Assembly: GCF_002506585.1 (NCBI RefSeq)
Contig: NZ_DAXW01000016.1
Location: 1-64,000, forward strand
DNA from: Methanoculleus sp. UBA430
Lineage (GTDB): Archaea; Halobacteriota; Methanomicrobia; Methanomicrobiales; Methanoculleaceae
Direction of reading: 5' to 3'
Length of the DNA stretch: 64,000 nt
Shown: in pieces, positions 23,658 through 31,197 of the stretch
Layout of the letters: every line of letters begins with the position of its first letter
Position numbering within the stretch: the first letter of the stretch is position 1
Made by a program: the position numbers and the translations under genes
The notes under the pieces: model-generated
The model's input: the letters and a program-made list of their open reading frames with translations, nothing else
Told to the model about the DNA's origin: nothing
The model's database searches: none

Positions 23658-24659
23658 ATGTTCTATGCCATAGAGACGGAGGGGATCACGAAACGGTTCG
23701 GCGGGGTTGCCGCCGTGAGCGATGTCAGCATCTCGATCGAGCAAGGCGAACTGCTCGGGCTTCTTGGCCCGAACGGGGCAGGGAAAACCACGCTCATTAA
23801 CATGCTCTCGACCATGACCGAGCCCTCGGGCGGGAGTGCCAGGGTATGGGGGTTTGACGTGGTCGCGGACGCTCATCGTGTACGGCAGAGCATCGGGGTG
23901 GTCTTCCAGGACATCACCCTCGACGAGCGTCTCACCGGGCGGGAGAATCTGGATATTCACGGCAGGCTGTACGGTCTTGAGGGCAGGGTGCGGAGGGAGA
24001 GGGTCGAGGAGGTCCTTGCCCTCGTCGATCTCACCGATCGGGCGGATACCCTGGTCAAGACCTACTCCGGCGGTATGCTGAGACGTCTTCAGATTGCACG
24101 CGGGTTTGTACACAAACCCCATATCCTGTTCCTGGACGAGCCCACGCTCGGTCTCGATCCGCAGACGCGGATCCACATCTGGGAGTATATCAAGACCCTG
24201 ACGGAAGAGGAGGGTGTGACGATCGTGCTCACCACGCACTATCTGGAAGAGGCGGACCACCTCTGCAACAGGGTTGCCATCATCGATCGTGGCAAGATCG
24301 TCGTCATCGATACCCCTGAGGCCCTGAAGAGCCAGCTCGGGGGGGACGTGATCACGCTTGAGGTGGAGGGCGCTGCCGACATTGCCCGGCTGCGCGCCCT
24401 GTACGAGAGCAACGGGTTTGCACGGGTGGTGACCCGGGGAAGCACCGGGGTCTCGATGGCTGTCAGGGACGGTGAACGCAACATCCCGCACGTCCTGAAT
24501 CTGGCCTCCCGTGCGGGTATCCTGGTCCTCTCCGTCAGCCTGCATAAGCCTGCGCTGGACGATGTCTTCCTCCATCACACCGGCCGGGCGCTGAGGGATA
24601 GAGAGACCGGGGATGCAGAAGAGTACGGGAGGTCCCGGACCCGTCCGATGAGGAGGTGA
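23658..24659 (+). CDS. ABC transporter ATPase, DrrA/CcmA type
   Basis: This 333-residue ATPase of ABC-2 exporters has Walker A GPNGAGKTT near residue 36, Q-loop VVFQDITLDERLTGREN, signature YSGGMLRRLQIA, Walker B HILFLDEPTLGLDP and the switch His in TTHYLEEAD. The extra C-terminal region from about residue 225 is typical of DrrA-like drug and lipid exporters. It lies 14 bases after the methyltransferase gene and overlaps the permease start. It probably powers export of the compound made by the three preceding enzymes. Confidence 0.93.
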   Translation: MFYAIETEGITKRFGGVAAVSDVSISIEQGELLGLLGPNGAGKTTLINMLSTMTEPSGGSARVWGFDVVADAHRVRQSIGVVFQDITLDERLTGRENLDIHGRLYGLEGRVRRERVEEVLALVDLTDRADTLVKTYSGGMLRRLQIARGFVHKPHILFLDEPTLGLDPQTRIHIWEYIKTLTEEEGVTIVLTTHYLEEADHLCNRVAIIDRGKIVVIDTPEALKSQLGGDVITLEVEGAADIARLRALYESNGFARVVTRGSTGVSMAVRDGERNIPHVLNLASRAGILVLSVSLHKPALDDVFLHHTGRALRDRETGDAEEYGRSRTRPMRR

Positions 24660-24661
24660 CG

Positions 24662-25426
24662 ATGATCAAAAGAGCAATGAATGTGATCTACGCCATGTGG
24701 CTTGGTGAGATGCTGCGATTCTGGCGCTCGAAATCGCGTATCATTGGTGCTCTTTCAACGCCCCTGACGTTCATGATCTTCCTCGGCCCCGGTCTCAGTT
24801 CCGGTTTTCAGTTTCAAGGCGGAGGCACCGTGGATCTCAGTTTCTTCGCGCCGGGTTTCATAGGGATGTCCGTCCTCTTTGCGTCCCTGTTTGGCGGTGG
24901 GTCCGTCGTATGGGAGAGGGAGTCCGGCATCTTAAAAGAGGTCCTCATCGCCCCCATCAGTCGTTTCTTCATAGCGCTTGGAAAGGCTGCCGGCGGCGTC
25001 ACCATTGCCCTGATCCAGGGCATCATGTTGCTGATTATTGCCGGGCTGATCGGCGTGCGGTACATCTCGGGCATCGGCGTGCTGGCAGGCCTTATCATCA
25101 TGGGTCTCTCGGGTATTGGGTTCATCGGGCTGGGTGTTGCACTTGCGTCCAGGATCGAGAGTCCCGAAGGGTTTCAGATGATTATGAGTTTCCTGACGAT
25201 GCCTCTTGTTCTTCTGAGCGGAGCGTTCTTCCCGATCTCAGACCTGCCCATCTGGCTGGGGGGTCTTGTATATCTCAATCCCCTCACCTATTGCGTCGAA
25301 GCGCTTCGCTGGTGTCTACTGGGGTACTCCACAATTCCCATTTCATTGAGTGTTGCAGTAATTACCCTATTTGCCGTTGCCATGCTTGGAATCGGAGGAA
25401 ATCTTTTTGGGAAAATAAGGATTTAG
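24662..25426 (+). CDS. ABC-2 type export permease
   Basis: This 254-residue membrane component of the exporter has about six hydrophobic segments. The typical ABC-2 family loop PEGFQMIMSFLTMPLVLLSG (about residues 167-186) and the later YLNPLTYCVEALR are present. The start at 24662 follows GGAGGTGA; a GTG at 24656 overlapping the ATPase stop is also possible. It is the last gene of the operon. Its cognate ATPase is the gene immediately upstream. Confidence 0.92.
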   Translation: MIKRAMNVIYAMWLGEMLRFWRSKSRIIGALSTPLTFMIFLGPGLSSGFQFQGGGTVDLSFFAPGFIGMSVLFASLFGGGSVVWERESGILKEVLIAPISRFFIALGKAAGGVTIALIQGIMLLIIAGLIGVRYISGIGVLAGLIIMGLSGIGFIGLGVALASRIESPEGFQMIMSFLTMPLVLLSGAFFPISDLPIWLGGLVYLNPLTYCVEALRWCLLGYSTIPISLSVAVITLFAVAMLGIGGNLFGKIRI

Positions 25427-25602
25427 GTAAGTATATACGATTGACTTCTCCATCAGGATCAAGGCAGGGCTAATCCCGGCCATTTGAAACTAGATGTCGG
25501 TCGTATCGGCTTGTTCTTCATATGCCATGTATTCTCCGTGCGCCTGCAGAGGCCAGTAAATTATTTATAATATAATTAAACCCTTTACACCGGATCCCCC
25601 TG
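25427..25602 (+). promoter_or_regulatory. Intergenic region with a strong AT-rich promoter-like element
   Basis: After the permease stop there is no gene until 25603. TTATTTATAATATAATTAAA (about 25561-25580) is the clearest TATA-like element of the region and stands about 25-40 bases before the ATG of a 27-codon ORF, with nothing else in the range to use it except the distant gene at 25874. Confidence 0.45.
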
Positions 25603-25686
25603 ATGCGTGGAGAAGAAATGTTCGTTAAATTGAGAGTTCCACAAAGAGTGAACGGGTCTTCAATGGAATCATTCTCCAGCCCTTGA
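25603..25686 (+). CDS. Candidate 27-residue peptide
   Basis: This short ORF begins MRGEEMFVKLRVPQR and ends GSSMESFSSP, directly behind a strong TATA-like element. It lies between the exporter operon and a secreted protein on the same strand. It contains no cysteine, and I recognise no homologue. It is listed because of promoter position only. The stretch from 25687 to 25873 holds no other feature I can name. Confidence 0.25.
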   Translation: MRGEEMFVKLRVPQRVNGSSMESFSSP

Positions 25687-25873
25687 TAGACTTATCTCAT
25701 CGTTCCGGGGGTTCCAATAAAAATAACGGCGCAGGCTTCTACGATACGATAGGCTGCGGGAGAGGTGCCGATGGCATATAGAACCCTCATGTAGAAGAGC
25801 ATCAGAGCGGCGAACCGGGGGAATATTTCCCCGAACGATAACCGGCCTGCTTCGCGATCACGGGTGAGATGAT

Positions 25874-27226
25874 ATGGGGCAGATAATGTACGTTCTGGTT
25901 GTCCTGTTTGCCGTCGTCATAAGTGTCACAGCAGGGGCCGTTACGTCCCCGGCAATACCGGTTCCTTCCGAGCAGTGGACCACAGATACCGTTATTACGT
26001 CCCCGGCAACACCAACTCCTCTTGGACCACGGGCAACGGACACTGCAACGGTATCGCCCGCAACACCAGAATCACAGATCGCTGTCACGGGGGTTATTGT
26101 TAGTCCGGAAGTATTCATGTACGGGGATACCGGTACGATCCGGGTAGAGATCAAGAACACGGGATCCACCGGGGTTGCCATCGGTGGTGCAAGGCTGTTT
26201 TCGGGTGGAGTAGCCGTGCTCAACGACAAGACCTACGATGCGGTCGGCACCATCGCTCCTGGAAGCACCATGCAGTTCACCTTCACCATGAAGGCAAATG
26301 TCGCCGACGGTATTTATTACCAGGAGTTTTACCTGGATATGCGCGACGGCGGAAGTTTCCGTTACTACGTTCCGGTGAGGGTTTCAGACTCGCAGATCTG
26401 GGTTTCCATCCTGGATGCACCGGAGACGTTCCCGGCCGAGAGCGCAGATACTGTTGTGCTTTCCATCGGTAATCCCCGGGACAATACGGTGAACGGCGTG
26501 ACGATCACCCCGACGGGGAGCGGGTTTACATCCATTCCGAAAGCTGTTTTCCTTGGTAATCTCCCGGCCGATATGGTGAGGAGCGCATCCTTCAATATCA
26601 CCGCATCGCAGGCGACCGATCTCACATTCGTCATCTCCTACCGGAACGGGATCAATCAGCACAATGAGACCCTGACCCTCCCGGTTGTGATCGGCCGGAG
26701 GACGGTGGAACCGGAGATGGTGATCAACAACATCGAGATAGCCCGGAACGGCCCTTCAGTCAATCTGACAGGAGACGTGACCAACGCAGGTCTTAAGGAT
26801 GCATACTCCGTTCAGGTCACCGTCGGCAGCCCGGCGCAGGCAATCGCTCCCTATCCGGTGTATGTTGTCGGCAGGCTCGAACCCGACGACTTTTCGAGTT
26901 TCGAGATTACATGCAGAGCCGAGGGGGCATCCTCGGTGCCGCTGCTCGTCCAGTACAAGGACGCTACCGGCAAAACTTATGAGGAGACCGTGACCGTCTC
27001 TCTGACCGAGACGCAATTGCCGTCGCAGGGGAACACCGGCATTCAGTCAGGCTCGACCTCATCACGAAATGGCCCCGGTGGAGAGGGAGTCTCCGGACCC
27101 TTTGATGGGGGGTCTGCGCGGTTTCCGATCCTTGAGATCGCCCTCGTGATCGTCGGGGGCATTGCCGTCGCCATCGCATGGCGGAAGGGGTATTTCGCGA
27201 AGATCCGCAAACGCCCGCCCGGATAG
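25874..27226 (+). CDS. Secreted S-layer-like protein with CARDB-type repeats and C-terminal anchor
   Basis: This 450-residue surface protein has a signal peptide at about residues 1-22, then a Thr/Pro/Ala-rich spacer, followed by three Ig-like CARDB-type beta domains (for example ITGVIVSPEVFMYGDTG-like start near 70, WVSILDAPETFP near 185, and MVINNIEIARNGPSVNLTG near 285). A Gly/Ser-rich stalk leads to a single transmembrane helix near residues 420-440 and a basic tail. GGTGAGATGAT precedes the ATG. In archaea such COG1361-type proteins often pair with MacB-like permeases, and here the next gene is one, 32 bases downstream. Confidence 0.8.
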   Translation: MGQIMYVLVVLFAVVISVTAGAVTSPAIPVPSEQWTTDTVITSPATPTPLGPRATDTATVSPATPESQIAVTGVIVSPEVFMYGDTGTIRVEIKNTGSTGVAIGGARLFSGGVAVLNDKTYDAVGTIAPGSTMQFTFTMKANVADGIYYQEFYLDMRDGGSFRYYVPVRVSDSQIWVSILDAPETFPAESADTVVLSIGNPRDNTVNGVTITPTGSGFTSIPKAVFLGNLPADMVRSASFNITASQATDLTFVISYRNGINQHNETLTLPVVIGRRTVEPEMVINNIEIARNGPSVNLTGDVTNAGLKDAYSVQVTVGSPAQAIAPYPVYVVGRLEPDDFSSFEITCRAEGASSVPLLVQYKDATGKTYEETVTVSLTETQLPSQGNTGIQSGSTSSRNGPGGEGVSGPFDGGSARFPILEIALVIVGGIAVAIAWRKGYFAKIRKRPPG

Positions 27227-27258
27227 GCGGATACCGTGATCAGGGACGTGGATGCCGT

Positions 27259-28500
27259 ATGATCGTCAGGGATATCATCTTTCAACTATCTGTCCGGAAC
27301 GTCAGGCTAAATCTCCTCCGGTCTCTCCTCGCTGCATTGGGCATCGTTATCGGTGTCATAGCCATCGCATCGATCGGGATGATGGGGGCGAACATGACCC
27401 TCTCGGTCACGGAACAACTCACCGATATGGCGAACAAACTCACTGTCACCGGATATGCGGGCGAGGGAGACAGCATGGAAGGACCGGTGGGAGGGGGGCC
27501 GGGCCCTCCCCCTCCTGGCGCCGGTGGTTCCTCCACCGATGAGGTGCTGGTGACGGAGAACCAGTTCAAAGATATCAAACGGATCGCTGGGAAATATGGG
27601 GTCGTGTATTTTGTCTACCGGGACTCCGATCAGATCGAGGTCGGGTCCGATACGGGGAGAGCAACGATATATGGCCTCGATCTCGAAGTAATCCGGCAGA
27701 TACTCACTGTTAAAGAGGGAGAGTACCCGGAGAGCCCGAGCTCCGTTCTGGTCGGACCGCTCCTCGCCGAGCGGATGGGTCTCAGGATCGGGAGCCGGAT
27801 AGACATTGGCGATCCCACCGAAGGGCCGACGACGACGGTCCGCGTTACCGGAATCCTTGAGGAACGGGGATTGTCGATGGACATCAACACGGACGTTGCG
27901 ATCGTCGGGAGCGAGAACCTTTTTGTCGACCTCTTCGGCGGTGAAGGCGAGTATGGGCAGGTCAACATTGCCGTGAACAACGTCGACGATGTCGCTACTG
28001 TTAAATCAAAGATTGAAGGGGCGTTGAACAAGAAGAAAGATGAGGTTACGGTCCAGGATAGCAGCAGGATGGTGGAGAGCATCACGTCGACGGTCTCCTC
28101 GATGACGACGTTCGTGACGGCAATTGCGGGAATATCACTCCTCGTCGCGGCAGTCTCGATCTTCAATGTGATGATGATGTCGGTGACCGAGCGCGTTCGT
28201 GAGATCGGCATCCTCCGGAGCATCGGGACGCAGAGGAGCGAGGTCCTGAGAATGTTCATCTACGAGGCGGTCATTATCGGGATCGTCGGGGCCGCCATCG
28301 GCGCGGTGCTGAGTCTGATCGTCGGCTATGCCGTCGTCGTGGGGATGGTCGGCACGTCGGACTATTTTTTCACCTATGGGAGCCTGATCCATGTCCCGGA
28401 GGCCATGCTCATCGGTGTCGCGGTTTGCATTATGTCGGGGGTCTACCCGGCATGGAGGGCATCGAACCTCAATCCCATCGAGGCACTCAGAGCGGAATGA
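27259..28500 (+). CDS. MacB-like ABC transporter permease (FtsX/MacB family)
   Basis: This 413-residue permease has a transmembrane helix at about residues 15-45, a large extracytoplasmic MacB-PCD domain, and three further helices in the C-terminal 130 residues. The family signatures are SLLAALGIVIGVIAIASIG at the start and MMMSVTERVREIGILRSIG near residue 300, ending YPAWRASNLNPIEALRAE. The periplasmic part carries a Gly/Pro-rich insert near residue 80. No LolD/MacB-type ATPase gene lies on either side, unlike usual operons. The ATG at 27259 was chosen over upstream in-frame codons lying inside the preceding gene. Confidence 0.9.
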   Translation: MIVRDIIFQLSVRNVRLNLLRSLLAALGIVIGVIAIASIGMMGANMTLSVTEQLTDMANKLTVTGYAGEGDSMEGPVGGGPGPPPPGAGGSSTDEVLVTENQFKDIKRIAGKYGVVYFVYRDSDQIEVGSDTGRATIYGLDLEVIRQILTVKEGEYPESPSSVLVGPLLAERMGLRIGSRIDIGDPTEGPTTTVRVTGILEERGLSMDINTDVAIVGSENLFVDLFGGEGEYGQVNIAVNNVDDVATVKSKIEGALNKKKDEVTVQDSSRMVESITSTVSSMTTFVTAIAGISLLVAAVSIFNVMMMSVTERVREIGILRSIGTQRSEVLRMFIYEAVIIGIVGAAIGAVLSLIVGYAVVVGMVGTSDYFFTYGSLIHVPEAMLIGVAVCIMSGVYPAWRASNLNPIEALRAE

Positions 28501-28932
28501 ATCTCCAGGGAGCGGTATGATTACGCCACGTGGGGCATGATGGCGCGGGACACCTCCACCGGCGAGGTGCTGCTCTCGATGAACGGCGACCGTCTCTTCA
28601 CGTCGGGTTCGACGACGGAGGTCTTCACCGTCTCGGCCGCTCTCGATCTTCTCGGCCCGGATTACCGGTTCAGGACGCCCGGTGTACCGGGCCGGAAGAT
28701 CCGGGCTACAGTGTGATCCGTGCCAGGACCGGAACCTCGGCGGCCGGCGCCCAGCAGGGGGTTCTTCCTCTACGCCCTCGGCCTGCTCGGTTACATGACG
28801 ACGGCGAAGGGAACGCCAGTCACGTTTGTGATCTACGTCGACAACATCGCCGGCCTCGCGCCGATGAATGACCTGCAAGGCGTGACAGACGACGTAAATG
28901 ACGTCGCCGTTCTGATATACAAGTGTCTCTGA
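28501..28932 (+). pseudogene. Remnant of PBP4/DacB-type D-Ala-D-Ala carboxypeptidase (S13)
   Basis: Two separated fragments resemble the N- and C-terminal parts of peptidase family S13. In the first (28501-28716), WGMMARDTSTGEVLLSMN and FTSGSTTEVFTVSAALDLLG correspond to the segment around the catalytic Ser-x-x-Lys, with the lysine replaced by Glu; it ends at a TGA. In the second (about 28750-28932, another frame), LGLLGYMTTAKGTPVTFVIY and a final VAVLIYKCL correspond to the C-terminus. Most of the middle is missing. The host group has no peptidoglycan, so this was probably gained from bacteria and then lost. The gap to 29096 holds only the next promoter. Confidence 0.6.
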
Positions 28933-29096
28933 ACCAGAGCCACCCTGGCGACGGTATCTTCTTCCCCCCAGAAGGCCGGATCTCCCGTGTACGATCCGTT
29001 CGATATCAGTGATCTGCCACGGACCGGGCGTCGTGGGAGCCGTGGACGAGGTGAAGTGGGCCGCCGTGTATATAACGACGGGTCATGGACCGGTTG

Positions 29097-30299
29097 ATGG
29101 GCACAAGAGTTATCACCCCTCCCTCCAGCACTCCCCGCATGGCGGTCGACTCGTTTCGCATCGATATCCCTGAACCGGTCCTCGACGACCTCCGCTCCCG
29201 CCTTGCCCGCACCCGCTTCCCGGACGCGGTCGAGGGTGCGGGCTGGGACTACGGCACGGACCTGGGCTATATGGAGGAACTCGTCGATTACTGGCTGAAC
29301 CGGTTCGACTGGCGCGCCCGTGAAGCGGAGTTGAACCGGTTCGCCCACTATACCGCCGATATCAACGGGATGGAGATCCGGTTCATCCACGAGCGGGGGA
29401 GAGGCCCTGACCCGATGCCCCTCATCCTCTTCCACGGCTGGCCGGACTCGATCTGCCGTTACCTCAAACTGATCCCGATGCTCACCGATCCCGCCCGGTT
29501 CGGCGGCGATCCGGCCGACTCGTTCGACGTCGTCGTGCCCTCGCTGATCGGCGATCCCGGCATGTCGGGATCGGATACGGAACGGCCGCTCGCAAAGATA
29601 GCGGAGCTGGCGCATCGGTTGATGACCGAAGAACTCGGCTACCGCCGGTACGGTGCCGGCGGCGGGGACGGCGGGAGCCCGATCTCGCAGATCCTCGGCG
29701 TGCGCCACCCGGACTCGATCATCGGCCTCCACCTCACCGACATCGGCTTTCCCATACTGATGGCGAACTTCCCGGACCTCTCCGATGCGGAGCGGGAGTA
29801 TCTTGCAGCGTCGCAGACGCGGGGTTTTGAAGAGGGAGCGTATGCGGTGCTCCAGGGTACAAAACCGCAGACGCTTGCCTATGGGTTGAACGACGCTCCT
29901 GCCGGCTACGCCGCCTGGATCATCGAGAAGTTCCGCACCTGGAGCGACTGCGACGGAGACCTGGAGACGGTCTACTCGAAAGACGAACTGCTGACGAACG
30001 TCATGCTCTACTGGACGGGCGGCCCTTCGGCCAGGGCACTCAGCTACCGCGAGGAGTGGGTCTTCCCCTCGCTTGCGCCGGATCAACGGGTCGATGTCCC
30101 GGTAGGGCTTGCGCTCCCCCCGAAGGATATCGACCCCCTTCCGCCCCGGGAGTACGCGGAGCGCAACCTGAAGGATATCCGGCGGTGGACGGTGCTCGAG
30201 CGTGGCGGCCACTTCGCGCCGATGGAAGTCCCGGACTTGATGGCCCGGGAGATCCGGGCGTTCTTCCGCCCGCTCCGGAATCTCCCGGCGTCTGCCTGA
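29097..30299 (+). CDS. Epoxide hydrolase, microsomal-type alpha/beta hydrolase
   Basis: This protein of about 400 residues belongs to the EHN-domain epoxide hydrolases. The N-terminal domain runs FRIDIPEPVLDDLRSRLART and WDYGTDLGYMEELVDYWL. The hydrolase core has the oxyanion motif LFHGWPDS, the nucleophile elbow GGGDGGS with the expected Asp in place of the usual GGDWGS, and a catalytic His in ERGGHFAPMEVPD. A GTATATAAC box at 29067-29076 places transcription near the ATG 29097; ATGs at 29085 and 29139 are alternatives. The substrate is unknown. Such enzymes are mainly bacterial or eukaryotic, so gain by transfer is possible. Confidence 0.87.
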   Translation: MGTRVITPPSSTPRMAVDSFRIDIPEPVLDDLRSRLARTRFPDAVEGAGWDYGTDLGYMEELVDYWLNRFDWRAREAELNRFAHYTADINGMEIRFIHERGRGPDPMPLILFHGWPDSICRYLKLIPMLTDPARFGGDPADSFDVVVPSLIGDPGMSGSDTERPLAKIAELAHRLMTEELGYRRYGAGGGDGGSPISQILGVRHPDSIIGLHLTDIGFPILMANFPDLSDAEREYLAASQTRGFEEGAYAVLQGTKPQTLAYGLNDAPAGYAAWIIEKFRTWSDCDGDLETVYSKDELLTNVMLYWTGGPSARALSYREEWVFPSLAPDQRVDVPVGLALPPKDIDPLPPREYAERNLKDIRRWTVLERGGHFAPMEVPDLMAREIRAFFRPLRNLPASA

Positions 30300-30495
30300 C
30301 CGGAATAGGGATCAGCACCGGGGTCCGGACGATTCAGAATCCTGATAAAGTTGCGGCCCCATGATCCCCCTGCAGGAGCAGTATGGGTTATACGCCAGCG
30401 TGGCCGGGAGGCGTACCGGAGTCTTTACTCCTCGACGGTGAATCTCTGCACCGTCACGCACACCCTCATCGAGAGGCTTTTTTCGTCCGGCAGGG

Positions 30496-30681
30496 TTATC
30501 TGGCCCAGGGGGACCGACCCGAGACCAGGAGCCTCTCCAGCTGGCGCTCTTGTTGGCCGGCGTCCTCCTTCTCTGCCGCCATCCGACACTCCGCGCTGCA
30601 AAAAGGCACGCCTTCACGCGTGTTTCGCTCTTCCGCCAGGAATGCTCGCCCGCAGTGCCCGCAATACACAGATTCCGGCAT
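30496..30681 (-). CDS. Small zinc-ribbon protein
   Basis: This 61-residue protein has two cysteine pairs, CGHC (Cys7, Cys10) and CSAEC (Cys28, Cys32), spaced as a zinc ribbon or FCS-like finger, followed by a charged helix rich in Glu, Gln and Arg. GAGGTGAG five bases before the ATG is one of the best ribosome-binding sites in the window, so I believe the gene despite its size. It is isolated between the epoxide hydrolase and unrelated genes. Function is unknown; the 30300-30495 stretch beside it holds nothing I can name. Confidence 0.65.
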   Translation of the reverse strand: MPESVYCGHCGRAFLAEERNTREGVPFCSAECRMAAEKEDAGQQERQLERLLVSGRSPWAR

Positions 30682-30917
30682 ATGAACTCACCTCAAGATA
30701 GAGAGGGTATGCCTAACGTTAAACTTTTCTAGAGGTCTCTGAAGACCGCTTCCATGGATCCGGTCTCGGGGTTTCTCTTGATGAACCCGGAGGCGGCGTC
30801 GTGAGGGCTGGCTGAACTACAACAGTCGGGTCCGGCAGATCCCCGGCGGAGCCATCATCACCGGCACAAAACCAAACCTTCCTAACCCCCGGGGCCAAAC
30901 TCCATCTATCGACGGGG

Positions 30918-31073
30918 ATGGTTGAGGTGCCGAGGCTGGTACTGATCGACATGGAGACCGGGACCCGGGTCCGGCACCGGATCCGGAGCATAAAACAGGC
31001 CTTAAAGCAGCAGGAGTGGTACGAGACGGTGCTTGGGCGGCGCGTCCGGATCAAGAAGGTGTTTGACCGGTAA
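30918..31073 (+). CDS. Short basic protein of unknown function
   Basis: This 51-codon ORF begins MVEVPRLVLIDMETGTRVRHR and ends in a basic segment with KKVFDR. Its composition looks protein-like, with an N-terminal strand and a central amphipathic helix. GGGG precedes the ATG. I do not recognise a family. The minus-strand ORF over the same bases is less convincing. Confidence 0.45.
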   Translation: MVEVPRLVLIDMETGTRVRHRIRSIKQALKQQEWYETVLGRRVRIKKVFDR

Positions 31074-31197
31074 CGGTTCTCGACGTTTGGGCTTGCAGGC
31101 ATCGGTCTTTCGCCGCGGGTCCGTTAGTCTTCCTGAACTCTCTGTTGCGGTCGCCCCGGACCGAGCAACCCGGCTCCGCCGGCGGATATTCCGATGC

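Noticed and set aside
30719..31102. 127-codon minus-strand ORF
   Set aside because: No family resemblance or ribosome-binding site; it lies opposite a more plausible 51-codon plus-strand gene.
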